Shown: positions 1-10,917 of the stretch, one piece after another
Position numbering within the stretch: position 1 is the stretch's first letter
Layout: each line of letters begins with the position of its first letter
From: Neurospora tetrasperma FGSC 2508
Taxonomy: Eukaryota; Ascomycota; Sordariomycetes; Sordariales; Sordariaceae
DNA length: 64,000 nt
Reading direction: 5' to 3'
Assembly: GCF_000213175.1 (NCBI RefSeq)
Contig: NW_009799179.1
Span: forward strand, 5,367,658-5,431,657
Program-made: the position numbers and the translations under genes
Notes under the pieces: model-generated
Database searches by the model: none
Told to the model about the DNA's origin: nothing
What the model saw: the letters and a program-made list of their open reading frames with translations, nothing else

Positions 1-1083
1 TAATGTCGTAGGCCTGTACCAAGTCATCAGTTAAACGGTGTCCTCATTCGCCTCAAAAACCACGTATGGCAGAGTGCATTGGGGCTACTGACCTCGCAGA
101 TGAGCTGCATGTCACCGTACTCAATGCCGTTGTGGACCATCTTGACGTAGTGGCCAGCACCCTCGTCACCGACCCACTCGCAGCAGGCCTCGCCATCGCT
201 CTTGGCAGCAATGGACTGGAAGATGTCCTTGATGTGAGGCCAGGCAGCCTCGTCACCACCGGGCATCAGCGAAGGGCCGTAGCGGGCACCCTCCTCACCA
301 CCAGAGACACCGGAACCAACGAAGTGGAGGCCCTTGGAGGCAAGGTACTTTGTCCTGCGGTTGCTGTCGGGGAAGTGAGAGTTACCGCCATCAATGATGA
401 TGTCGCCCTTCTCGAGGAGGGGGAGGAGAGTCTCGATCCAGTCATCGACGGGCTTGCCGGCCTGGACGAGGAGCATGATGCGGCGGGGGGACTTGAGCTT
501 GGAGACGAACTCCTCGGTGGACTTGGCACCAACGATCGACTTGCCCTTGGCCTCGTTGGCAAGGAAATGGTCGACCTTGGAAACGGTACGGTTGAAGGCG
601 CAGACGGTGAAGCCATGGTCGGCCATGTTGAGGATCAAGTTCTGACCCCTATTACACACCACGTTAGCGAGGCCCCGTGCGGCACGGTTGAGGGGGATGC
701 TCGAAGAGCATTAACTTACATGACGGCCAGGCCGATGAGGCCGATATCAGCGCTTGGGGCATCGTTAGCACTTGTCTGACTTTGAGATTGGGACTGGGAG
801 CCCGGCTTCACAGCTCCGCCAACAATGATGTTCGCTAGGCGAGCGCTGGAGGCACTCAGTTGGTATGCAGGGCAAACAGGACAAGCAAGCTCTTTCCGTC
901 ACACATCACGGCGAGAGGACTATCGCTTCTTTGAAAGAGGTCCCTCGTCGACACACAGTCACATCCTGACCGCCAGCAGAATGCGCGCCGTGGCAAGATC
1001 GAGAGCTTCCAACAGAGAACGTTCACAGGCGGGTAGAGCGGGGGAGGCGGGGTAGTGAAAAGGACTTACACAGGTCCAGACAT
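1..1083 (-). CDS. GND1: 6-phosphogluconate dehydrogenase, decarboxylating (N-terminal part, runs off window)
   Basis: Third enzyme of the oxidative pentose phosphate pathway in the cytosol: it oxidises 6-phosphogluconate to ribulose 5-phosphate plus CO2 and makes NADPH. Exons read by eye on the minus strand: 1083-1070 (only 14 nt, MSGP + 2 nt), 752-720, 648-93 and 13-1; introns start GTAAGT, GTAAGT and GTCAGT. Splicing yields 205 residues beginning [20 protein letters not shown], with the Rossmann motif GLIGLAVMG near residues 9-17, the NRT(V)SK NADP-phosphate-binding segment, [11 protein letters not shown] and [15 protein letters not shown], and the catalytic-region [13 protein letters not shown]. 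All are family hallmarks. The C-terminal half lies beyond position 1. The first intron is long (317 nt) beside the others (71 and 79 nt). Divergent to the RBM42-like gene. Identity is certain; exon borders are very likely. Confidence 0.96.
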
Positions 1084-4000
1084 CTTGTAGGCTTTTGTAG
1101 GGTATCTTGGTTTACGATTTCTCAAGCGTTTGGTTGTTTGGAAGAACAAGAAGCAAAAGGCAAGATAAATAAGTTGGAAAAGATGAGATTACTCAACGAA
1201 GAGGGATTTCCAATTGGAGGGGGGGGGGGGAGGGAGGGGGTCAAATAAAGAATGTACCTGCGAGCTGAGGTAATGACGAAACTTTGGAGAGGGATCCTGG
1301 AGCCTTCGACTTCGGAGGGGTCAATGGGCAGTCAATCAGCGTGGCAGTGGGCAAGCCAAAATGTAACAAGTGGAAACACTTCCAAAATCCGAACAGGCCC
1401 TGCATCATCTTGGCCTGTACCTTTCGGTAGAATATCCCTAGTTGCAGACCGGCGATAGCACACGAGTTCCACTCTTGTCGTCCGCTCTGGACATCTCACT
1501 TTTTGACATTTGCACCCACGGGAGACAACAGCCAGTCGCGATCGCCGTTGCCTCGCTGCATCATTCAGTCGATGTTATGGAAAGTCGAGTGGGCAAGTGT
1601 TCGCCCTCTCCCATCTTTTGTCCCGAGGACATGGAATGGGGTATTCATCCTTCCAAACTTGATCTCCGTACGGTGCGATGACAGCTGCAGAATGGATAGC
1701 CCGGCATTTTCTTCCGTGGACCTGGAAGAAATTATTCCGCCGTCCTGCCTCAGAAAACCCCCGCGGCGGGATCGGAAGGCTCCATGTCCCATTTGTTGGT
1801 CTGGATCAGCCATGGTGCGAAACGATCCACTCATTCACCACTTCGTTGAGGTCAACCATTCCAACCTAGAGAGCTTGGCTTTTGATGCCAATGTGCACCG
1901 AGCCGGTACGAGAGGCAAACCCGGCAAGGTATATATCTCAGCACCATACATCTCTACCCAAAATAACGGTCAAGAATGTTAAGCAAGCTGGTTATCGGGG
2001 ATGCTCATGGAGGTCATTGGACTCTCGTTTACTATGTACAGCAGGGCCGATAGGCATATCCGTCGAGCACTCACAAAGTCGACTGAAGTAGCACAAGGAT
2101 GGCAGCTTTGTCTTTATATTTGTAAGTTTGTTCACCCCCAGCCACCCCTGCCAACGCGTGTTTTTAGTCTGTTGCGGTTTCGCAATCCTGTCCTTCCTTC
2201 ATGCTCCTCCAAACCTATGACGGACCAAACGGAAACGGTTAGGTTCATCGCCCGCGACCCCTAGTTTGGTCTTTGCGTGCCATTCAAGCTCCCAGCCGTC
2301 CCAACACCAATTACGATGATCGTGAAGCATTGCTTTGTGGCTGTCAAGACAAATGCCCCTTTATGGCAAACAGTCTCGGATGACCCAGATGCTTACTGGT
2401 CACCTTGCATATTCGGTAAGCTTCACTATAAAGATTTGCGATCATGTACAGTAGCTAGTATTTCTTTCCGCAGCCTCTGGGAACTTTTCGTCCATTCCGC
2501 TTGGCTCCTCATTCTACCAGTGTCCCGATGCTCACCCATTAATATCTGGTCATAAGCATCGATAGTAAGCAACTCCGGATGAGCCGGCATGGTTTTAGCC
2601 ACCAACTGCCGAGCGCCACGGAATGGAAGCCGCTATTGTCATAGCATCATGAGTTGGCCTGGTATTCCAATATGCTTGTTCATGGGACCCGAGGAATTTA
2701 TACGCAGAATGTGACAGCGAGAAGAGCATAGGGACCTGTGTATTCAGGAATAGCCTGACAACCAATATAAAAAAGGCCCAACTTCTCCTTGTACCTATCA
2801 ACTGTCCACATCTCCATTGTTTCGTTCTGCTGACCCCCATCCCCCACACGATCATCTGATTCCCGTGCTGCCAAAACATATGCAAGCTTACCCAACTTCA
2901 TCATCGCTTTGCTGCGGAGTCATCGCTATTTGGACACTAACAGACAAACCACAGATAGAAGTTTAGCCTGCGGTACAGAGCTTGCTATCTTGCGCCAGAA
3001 ATATAAGACCTCTCGGGAAGTTTCTGCTCGCGCCTTATCCAGAACTTGATATTAGTACCTCTAGTTCTTCATCTCACCAGTACCGGGCCCCCAAATAGGT
3101 CATGAAGCTTGGAAGTCGGGGCCAGGAGTGAGAAGAAAAAGTCCGGACGAGGGGTAAGAATGAGGTGCAGCTCCCCACGGGCCCCTCCATTGATTTCACA
3201 TGGTAACTTTCACCTGACCATGATGATAACTCATAAAATACATCGGCTACAGTTACTTCGGGAATCCTTCCAATCAAGAATTTCCAAGAAATCAGATTCA
3301 TAGGTATATTAAGACGCTTGAATACTGGATGAAAGCATACATTAGGTCAGTAATGTGCTGGCCGTCACCTGTCATTCAGCTGCCTTACTGGCACCTCGAC
3401 ATAGGAATTGTTAACTACGATAGTTAGCAAACGTTGCAGTACGATACATGCAGATGAAATTCCCGTCATAACTATACCCAACCCTGAAAACTGGTGGGGG
3501 CGTGGGGGTCAACCTCGTGGATGTTTTTGCGTCTACTGCATACCCGGACTTGTAGTCAGCTCAAAATACGTATCCACCACAACGGGTGTGATTAACCGTT
3601 GCGAGGATGGTGATTGATTTTGTTCTTCGCAACTGAACTCGTGAATTGCTTCGTGGTTTTCGTTGCCACCCACCCATCTTTCTTTCATCGTCATCCGCAA
3701 GGAGTTTGGAGGGAGAGCACCGCCACATGTAATTGATTGATTACGTATCGATACTGGAGAATCCGACCTTGGCTTGTGGCTGATCGGCCCGAAAAGCACT
3801 GCACTGCGGCACCTGTGATGGACCAGTGGTCACACCAGTCCGGCCGGGGTGTGACGGATTGGAAATTCAAGTTGGAGAAGTTGCCAAGCCAAAGGTTCAC
3901 CGTTCACCTCGGATTGGCGACCGGTCTCCAGTCCACCGCGACTCCAGCTGGTTCAGTCAGTTTCGGCCGGACTCCACAAATGGAATTTAGCCGTCCCGTC

Positions 4001-4308
4001 CATGGCCTCGCTGTAGTCTGCACTGACAATCAACTTCTCCATCAACCACCGACGTCCGTGCCTGATTAGGTCAATTCGCGATCCCGACTAACAAAACCAC
4101 AACCCATAGTATCTCTACAATCTCTTGCCTGCAACTCTCGTGAGCCAACTGTTGACCGGACAAGCCCGACAGTACCTAATCACAGGAGGATACCTACCAC
4201 AAAGCGCAAAACACTGCCGGGCTGGGCTCACAGGTACGTGAAACAAGCACCACAAACAGACTTGAACCAAGTTGTGTCTCTCTTTCTTGTCGGCGCGAGA
4301 AATTCATC
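1084..4308. other. intergenic region between divergent 6PGDH and RBM42-like genes
   Basis: About 3.2 kb with only short ORFs that lack codon bias or recognisable domains. It must contain the promoters of both flanking divergent genes. A G-run occurs at about 1218-1230. A possible 5' UTR intron donor for the right-hand gene (GTACGTGA) lies near 4233. I see no tRNA, transposon or conserved protein in it. Confidence 0.5.
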
Positions 4309-5670
4309 ATGTCGTACCCCGGTCCTCCAGGTGTCTCCAAAAGCACGACCCATCCGTCGCTGCCTCCCCGACCGCCACCAGCAAAGCAGCCCGGCGGCTT
4401 CAAGCCTGCCTTCCAACCCGCGATCCATTCTGCGCGGTCCTTCAGCGCCGCCCCATCTCCATCTCCAGCTCCAGGCTATCCCGCAACCCCAACAACCGCG
4501 GCAGCAACCTCGTCGTATACGGCGGCTCCCGGCTATGGCCCGACTGTTGGCGCCGCCGCGCCCGGCAGCTATGGCGCGCCCACCCCATACGGCGCTCATC
4601 AACCAGCCGTTCCCGGCGTAGGAGGTGGCCGTGGCGGCTATGGCCAAGCAAACACGACATACAGCAGTTACCCCCAAGCAGCAGGCTATCAACAACAAGC
4701 CGCATACGGATACGGCACACCCGGCACCGGCAGCTATTCCACCCCGCCCCAGATCCGCAACCCCTTTCCCGTTCCGAACGCCGCCCCGACCGCCGGCCAC
4801 CATGGTCATCACCATGACGCCAATTACGACCCCGTCGAGGCGGCGCAGATAGCGGCGTGGCAGAGCGCGTACATGCCTAAAGACCCCAACGACCCCAACA
4901 ATGCCGTCAACAAGGTTGGCGGTGCCGGCAACGTTCCCGGTACGCGCGCTGCAGCCGGTGCCTACGGTGCAGGCGCCGCTCAATACGGAGCCGCTTACGG
5001 CGCAGCGATGGATCCCGCGGCCGCCGCGGCCGCCGCCGCAGCAGGAGCAGCAGGAACATCAACCGACCCCTACGCAGCCCACAACGGCAGCGGCGCGACG
5101 GGTGCCGACGGCGAGAAGAAGAAGACAGTAGTGCGCGAAGGCGGCGGCAAGAAGTGGACAGACGACACCTTGCTTGAATGGGACCCCTCGCACCTGCGTC
5201 TTTTTGTGGGCAACCTAGCAGGCGAGACAACAGATGAGTCGCTCCTCAAGGCCTTTTCACGCTGGAAGAGCGTGCAAAAAGCGAAAGTGGTGCGCGACAA
5301 GCGGACGACCAAGAGCAAAGGGTTCGGGTTTGTCAGCTTTAGCGACCCCGAGGACTTCTTTCAGGCGGCGAAGGAGATGAATGGCAAGTATATCCAGAGT
5401 CATCCGGTGGTGGTGCACAAGGCCAAGACGGAGATCAAGCCGACGGTGCTGAAGGACGATCGAAAGGGCGGCAAATGGAAGGATAAGAAGAACACTCAGA
5501 ATAAGGAGAAGAAGAGCCGTAGTGGGATGGGCGCCGGTGTGGGTCATGATGGAGGCGGCAGTAGTGGTGGTGCGGGCGGCGGGTATGAGCCGCATCTTGG
5601 ACCTGCGCATGGCAGTGGAGTGACCAAGCCTGGTCAGAAGACTAAAGGCGGATTAAAGTTGCTTGGCTGA
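4309..5670 (+). CDS. RBM42-like RNA-binding protein, single C-terminal RRM
   Basis: Single-exon gene of 453 residues starting MSYPGPPGV; the start context is TCATCATG. Residues 1-270 are low-complexity, rich in Pro, Ala, Gly and Tyr (repeated Ala runs near 225-245). One RRM covers about 296-375: RNP2 is LRLFVGNL and RNP1 is KGFGFVSF, followed by MNGKYIQSHPVVV. This long disordered N-terminus with one late RRM, and the linker TEIKPTVLKD after it, match the RBM42 family of splicing-related RNA-binding proteins. A basic Lys-rich stretch (about 385-405) and a Gly-rich tail ending KTKGGLKLLG follow. The family fit is good; the role in splicing or stress granules is inferred from animal homologues. 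Confidence 0.9.
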   Translation: MSYPGPPGVSKSTTHPSLPPRPPPAKQPGGFKPAFQPAIHSARSFSAAPSPSPAPGYPATPTTAAATSSYTAAPGYGPTVGAAAPGSYGAPTPYGAHQPAVPGVGGGRGGYGQANTTYSSYPQAAGYQQQAAYGYGTPGTGSYSTPPQIRNPFPVPNAAPTAGHHGHHHDANYDPVEAAQIAAWQSAYMPKDPNDPNNAVNKVGGAGNVPGTRAAAGAYGAGAAQYGAAYGAAMDPAAAAAAAAAGAAGTSTDPYAAHNGSGATGADGEKKKTVVREGGGKKWTDDTLLEWDPSHLRLFVGNLAGETTDESLLKAFSRWKSVQKAKVVRDKRTTKSKGFGFVSFSDPEDFFQAAKEMNGKYIQSHPVVVHKAKTEIKPTVLKDDRKGGKWKDKKNTQNKEKKSRSGMGAGVGHDGGGSSGGAGGGYEPHLGPAHGSGVTKPGQKTKGGLKLLG

Positions 5671-6192
5671 TCGTGTCTTGGCCGGGTTCACTTTCTCGTG
5701 CTTCACCTTAGGGCATTAAGGACCATTGCGTATTGAGATACTTGTGCATTCAAAAGAACTATAGGGGCGTTATGGATGTCTGGGTTTAGGAAGCGATCGT
5801 TTGGAGACGGTATGTTGATATCCCGGCTTTCGTCTGGTGTATTCCCCGAATTAGAAAACACTAGTGTCAACAAGTGGTTCCAATGTATGTCAGATGTAAC
5901 GTGTGCGAATATTTGCGTTATCAGCCTTGTAGTATATCACCAATGCCTGTTTCTACGGTTTCACGCATTTGATTTCCTTTTTTTATTTTGCAAGCATCAC
6001 CGAATCCTCACTCACAACAAGGCCAAACGTGAATGATCTAACTAGAGCAGTAAAACCCACCTTCAGCCAGTAGAGATCGAGATGATCTCGACACCTTCCC
6101 CAAACAATCAGCGAGTGCCTTGAATCAGTCACATCAAATGCTCACTAGTAGCACATCATCGCTCCTTTCAGATTCAGAACAGACAAACCATC
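5671..6192. other. short convergent intergenic region
   Basis: About 520 bp between the stop codons of the RBM42-like gene (+) and the GH15 gene (-). It should hold both 3' UTRs and polyadenylation signals. No ORF of interest. Confidence 0.4.
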
Positions 6193-6233
6193 CATATCAT
6201 CACCATCATCACCATCATCATCATCATCATCAC
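6193..6233. repeat. CAT/CAC trinucleotide microsatellite
   Basis: Near-perfect run of ATC/ACC triplets (CATCACCATCATCACC...) of about 41 bp, just downstream of the GH15 stop codon and so probably in its 3' UTR. A run of C follows at about 6245-6255. Confidence 0.85.
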
Positions 6234-6267
6234 GTAAGACACAACCCCCCCCCCCTCCCTTCTGCTC

Positions 6268-8713
6268 TTAATGGTTGAACTCGCATACACGATCGAGGTT
6301 AAAAGCGGCGCTGATGAGCGCCAAGTGGCTGAAAGCCTGCGGCGTGTTGCCCAGCTGCTCGCCGCTGCGCGAGATCTCCTCGGAGAACATCATCAGGTGG
6401 TTCGAGAAGCTGAGCATGTTCTCAAACAGGTTGATGGCCCGCACCATGTACTTGGGCTCGTAGACGCTGGCGCGCGTCAGGGCTTCGACGAGCCAGAAGG
6501 TGCACATGGAGAAGGCACCTTCGCGGCCTCCAACGCCTGTTCGAATTGGTGTGGTGTGTCAGCTGTAGCTTTAGAAAATAAAATAGGAGAGAGGATTGTT
6601 GATCATTTAGTGTGACATGGGGTGGGTTTGTGATTATGGCTTGGGAAGGGAAGGGTGGAAGGCAAAAGGGAAAAAAAAAGGAGTCTTTTTTGAAGTGGCC
6701 GAGGCTGATTGATGACTTACCATCTTCTGATTGCTCGGTGTCATAACGGTATACCAGGCCGGTGCTGGTCAACCCACCCTTTTCAGGGGGCAGCATAATA
6801 CGGTCCATGGTGTTCAAGAATCGGGGGTCGTTGGGCGCGATAAAGAACACGAGCGGCGCGATGAGGATGGATGAGTCCAGGATCGTCTGATTCTCGTAGC
6901 TTTGCACAAAGCACTTCATCTCCTTGTTGTACGACTTCTCCATGATCTCCTCGTACAATGAATCCCTAGCCACGAGCCACTTGGCCCGGTTAGGGCACGG
7001 GAAATTTCTCTTCTCAGCCAGACGCAAGCCGCGGTCAAAGGCGACCCACAGCATGATCTTGGAGTAAGTAAAGTGCTGTTTGTTATTGCGCACCTCCCAG
7101 ATGGACATGTCGGGGTGGTCGAGGATGGTGAGCACGTAGTTGAGCATCTCGCGGATCGAGCACCACAGGTCCCAGTGGATCGGCTTGCCGTACTTGTTGT
7201 ACAGGTAAATGCCATCCATGAGCTCGCCGTAGATGTCGAACTGCTGGTGGAAGGCCGCCCCGTTGCCCACCCGCACCGGCTTGCTGCCCCGGTACCCGTC
7301 CAGATGCGTCAGCTCCCGCTCGGGAATGTCCGTCTCGCCCCGGATCGTGAACATGATGGGTAATCCGCCGTTGGCGAAGCGCGAACGACAGAACTGGTCG
7401 CTGATGAACTTCATGTACGCATCGGCCTCCTCGGTGAAGCCGAGCCGGAGGAGGATGTAGATGGTGAAGGAGGCGTCGCGGACCCATGAGAACCGGTAGT
7501 CCCAGTTGCTGTGGATGGGGTGCTTGATGTCAGAAGAAGGGTACGTTCGAGTGTTTCACGTGCGGGTAGGAAATGGCAATAAATATTCGAGGATAGAGGG
7601 AGGATAAGGGTTTGACTTACCGGACACCGCCAATATCTTCGGGAATGGAGAATGTTGGAGCAGCGATGATGGCTCCAGTCGGTTCGTATGTCATGAGCTT
7701 CAGAATCATGAAGCTCCTTTGAACAACCTCGCGCCAACGGCCCTTGTACTTGCACTTTGAGATCCAGTTGTACCAGTAGGTCTGGGTACCATGCTGCTGA
7801 GTGTCCAGAACCATGTTTGTGATCTGCTCCGTGACGTGATTGGGGATGTCGTTGCGAAGAATGAACGAGACGGCTTGGCCTTCCAATAGGTCGATGCTGG
7901 CAACAACACCTTCACCAAGCATGCCGGGCTTCATTACTTTCTTGAAGCGGACGGTTGGATAGCTATGATACTCTTCCTCTCCTCTATCAATGCTGACATC
8001 AAGCTGGAGCTTGACGTTCTTGCTGTGAAACGTCACAGTCTTGCTCTCGGTAGCAAAGGGTATGTTTTCTTCCTGTAGAATCGTGGTGGTATGCGGCTCT
8101 GTGGCATACTCGAACGCAGGGAAGATTTCGACGTCTAATGTCATGTAAGTCATAAGATCTGTGTGGGCAAAACACGGAAAAGCAAGGATTTACCCAAAGA
8201 GAACTTTCCACGGATACATTCGACACGGCGGACCAGCCATTGCTTCAGCTCCTCCTGGACGCTTGTCATCTCACGGTAGGCACTCGCCTTCAGTCCTTTG
8301 ATGACAGTCTGGGTTTTCATGGGCCTGGGGAAGAAATCGACAAGATCAACGACACCATCCTCATGGATGTACCTGGTTTGAAGGATGTTCGAAGAAGGCA
8401 GGTATTGCTGCTTGGTTGTGCATCCGAGATGGGCAGAAGGATGTATGATGAAGTAGCCTCCTTTGTCCTTATCCAGCAAACGGCAGAAGACGGAAGGTGA
8501 ATCAAATTCAGGCCTTGAAGACGTTAGTAGAGACATGGCTATGAGGCAAGGCTGTGAGAGTTACCAGCACATAAAGTCCACACTGCCGTCCATGCCCACG
8601 AGGGCGCATGTTCTCATGTTGCCAATCAGGCCATAGCTCTCGATAGGAAGATAACCTCCGCAGCGTCTCCTCATTTGAGCTTCGGCGCTCTGTGTTGCTC
8701 CTGCGGTTGACAT
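6268..8713 (-). CDS. glycoside hydrolase family 15 protein (glucoamylase/trehalase-like, intracellular)
   Basis: Five exons by eye: 8713-8565, 8513-8194, 8134-7621, 7508-6721 and 6536-6268, giving 679 residues. The N-terminus (residues about 13-60) has [37 protein letters not shown], typical of the beta-sandwich domain of prokaryote-type GH15 enzymes. The alpha/alpha barrel begins near 328 with [15 protein letters not shown]. The C-terminal part has [15 protein letters not shown] (about 596-610) and [19 protein letters not shown], the usual GH15 ending; Glu in these motifs are candidate catalytic residues. No signal peptide is visible, so an intracellular enzyme acting on glycogen-, maltose- or trehalose-like glucosides is inferred; the substrate cannot be read from sequence. 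For intron 2 an acceptor at 8159 would give a 35-nt intron; I prefer 8135 (59 nt) because it restores [13 protein letters not shown]. An upstream in-frame Met at 8848 is possible but less likely. Confidence 0.9.
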
Positions 8714-10917
8714 GATGGAAGAGAAGCCGCCTTGGCTGAAGCTCTTTTCTGTATCTTGTGCGTAGTGGTGCTCGAATAGAGCGCTCGGTTTCAGTTGTGA
8801 ACTGAAGCTCGGGTGTTTGATGAAGACTGCAATACGGGAATTTGTCACCCTGGAGATGTTGAGATGGCAATGAAAAAGGAAGGAACAAAGGGCCTTACGG
8901 CTTGAGTCCGCAAGTTATCCAGATTCGACTCTGCTTTGAAAGAGAGCAAAGCAGGAAGATACAGTACAAGGTACGGTTGTCTTTATGATGACCCAGTAGT
9001 AAACGGGAAAGGTGAGAAGCATCGATGTGGTAGAAAAGATATTTTATGTTTTATCTCACCATAGAAGCTCTTCGTCTGAAGACGACGAGGTTGTGCGCCC
9101 CGATCCATGACAGCTCGTGCGTAGGACCAGCATCATTCCTGACTCAGCATCGTCTTCCAAGTTCCCCAGGTTACCACCGCGTGTCTTTGCCTCTTTTGAG
9201 ACCTTTGTCGACGGTATTGCTCTGCGGCTCCTCACAAGGTTGGGTGATCACAGTAAAGATCGATTTGCAGGGAGCGCGGGAACGGTGTTCCAGTTCCATG
9301 GAGTTTTACATCCCCGGATGTGTATTTCTCAGGAGCTCCGTCACTGACCAGCTCAGCTCTGTTGTTAGCTTTCTGTCAACGTTCTTAAAAAACCTTTCCT
9401 CGAGATGATCATCTCCATGACAGAAGTTTGCGGGCTCTTTTGTGAAGGTTCGTTCCTGACGGTCGTGTACTTAGAGTGTACACTACCAGCCACTTGACGG
9501 TTTTCCTCTGTAGGGAATGTCAACTACATCATACCTGGACTTGAATCTCGAGAGACCGGGGTTGGTAGCTTGACGGTCCAAGTGGGGAATCCCGGCGCAC
9601 CGGCGCACCAGGCCACAACCAATACCGTCACACCAAGAATCACTTACACGGGCGTCAAGTCAATATCAGTGACTACATTTGAGTATTGTGTCTTCGATAA
9701 AGGATTTTTTTGATGACGGTTGCTCTTTTGTCTGGAATCTTAAACAGCATTTATTTCGCTGTCCTCATGAATGCTCGGCTCGCTAATCCAGTCAACCGAG
9801 CCATCTGAGGCAGGCCAATTTGTTATTTTGTAGGGAGATACCCAAACCCCGCCTCCGGGAAGAATCTCCCTGAGTAAAAGTGGGTTTCTAAGCGTAATAA
9901 TCGACACCTCCCCAAGCTCTTGGTGCTTGGCGTAGAGGTATGTCTCGGTTCACGGAAGGCCGATTCTCACGGTAGGTAGGAATTTCACTCGAGCCATAGT
10001 GACACAGCGCGGCGATCTCACCTGCATTCGAAACCAGAAGTGGAGGGTCGAGACTCGACAAGCACGACTGGGCGGTGAGAGGTCCATTGATCTTGGAGAC
10101 GCACAAGCCATCACTACTAGGGGCCTACACTACATTACAGCCAAGGCGCTAGTAGCGCTACAGGAAACTACGGTTATAAGATGATCAAAATCGCTATTTC
10201 CCGTACACGCTGCCACCTACCACCTTAGGCATGAAGGCTTCAGTTTGCCACCCCCAGAGATCGCCCAATTCACGAGGTAACTGCGGACATTTACAGACGT
10301 GTGATGCTTGTGTTCCATGTGTTTACACTACCGTCGGGCACTCAAAGAGGGAAAGCTATTTGCCAGTTGACCGAGTTCCACGGTATCTAGTTCAACCCTG
10401 GGTTGCTTATTAGTGTGGTTCCTGCGACACAGCTAGTTGCGAAGAGTGCGTAGTGAAGTCCCGCACTAACAAACAAACAAATAAAACCAGGGTTGACGTT
10501 ATGCGGGAGTGTAGTGTACACCACACGACCACCTCATGACGCTGCTGCAGGGGCGTTCGGCAGCTGACTGAAATCAGAATTCGAAGTGGAATGGAAACTG
10601 GATTTCACCACCCAAGAGGTAAACTTTTACCTAAAGGGTCTTGGCGCTCTTCGATACCCTTTTTTCTATCGTATGAAACTGGGGTGCAAAGCCAATGACT
10701 GCCGCGATCTCCCACCACTCCACCGCTCATCTGGCCTCGCCAAGTCGCCAACTCTCGAGCGTCGCAAATCTCAGCCCATCTCGATATGCTTCAGAGGCTA
10801 GCACGGCTAGCAAGGGACCGCTCCAACTTCTCAAACGTCTAGTCGCACCGTGTACCTAGAGCCAATTGAAATCCCCTGCCCCTAATAATGCATCTCCGTC
10901 CATCTCGTTGAAATATC
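8714..10917. other. intergenic region between divergent GH15 and transporter genes
   Basis: About 2.2 kb with no recognisable coding sequence, RNA gene or transposon; presumably both promoters and 5' UTRs. The pyrimidine-rich start region of the transporter lies at about 10,850-10,917. Confidence 0.4.

Noticed and set aside
66-779. 237-codon plus-strand frame opposite 6PGDH
   Set aside because: Antisense shadow of a strongly codon-biased gene; no domain of its own.
4228-4983. Gly/Val-rich minus-strand frame opposite the RBM42-like gene
   Set aside because: Mirror of a Pro/Ala-rich coding region with GC-rich codons.
8159-8193. 35-nt intron in the GH15 gene
   Set aside because: Shorter than usual fungal introns; the alternative acceptor at 8135 gives 59 nt and better family agreement.
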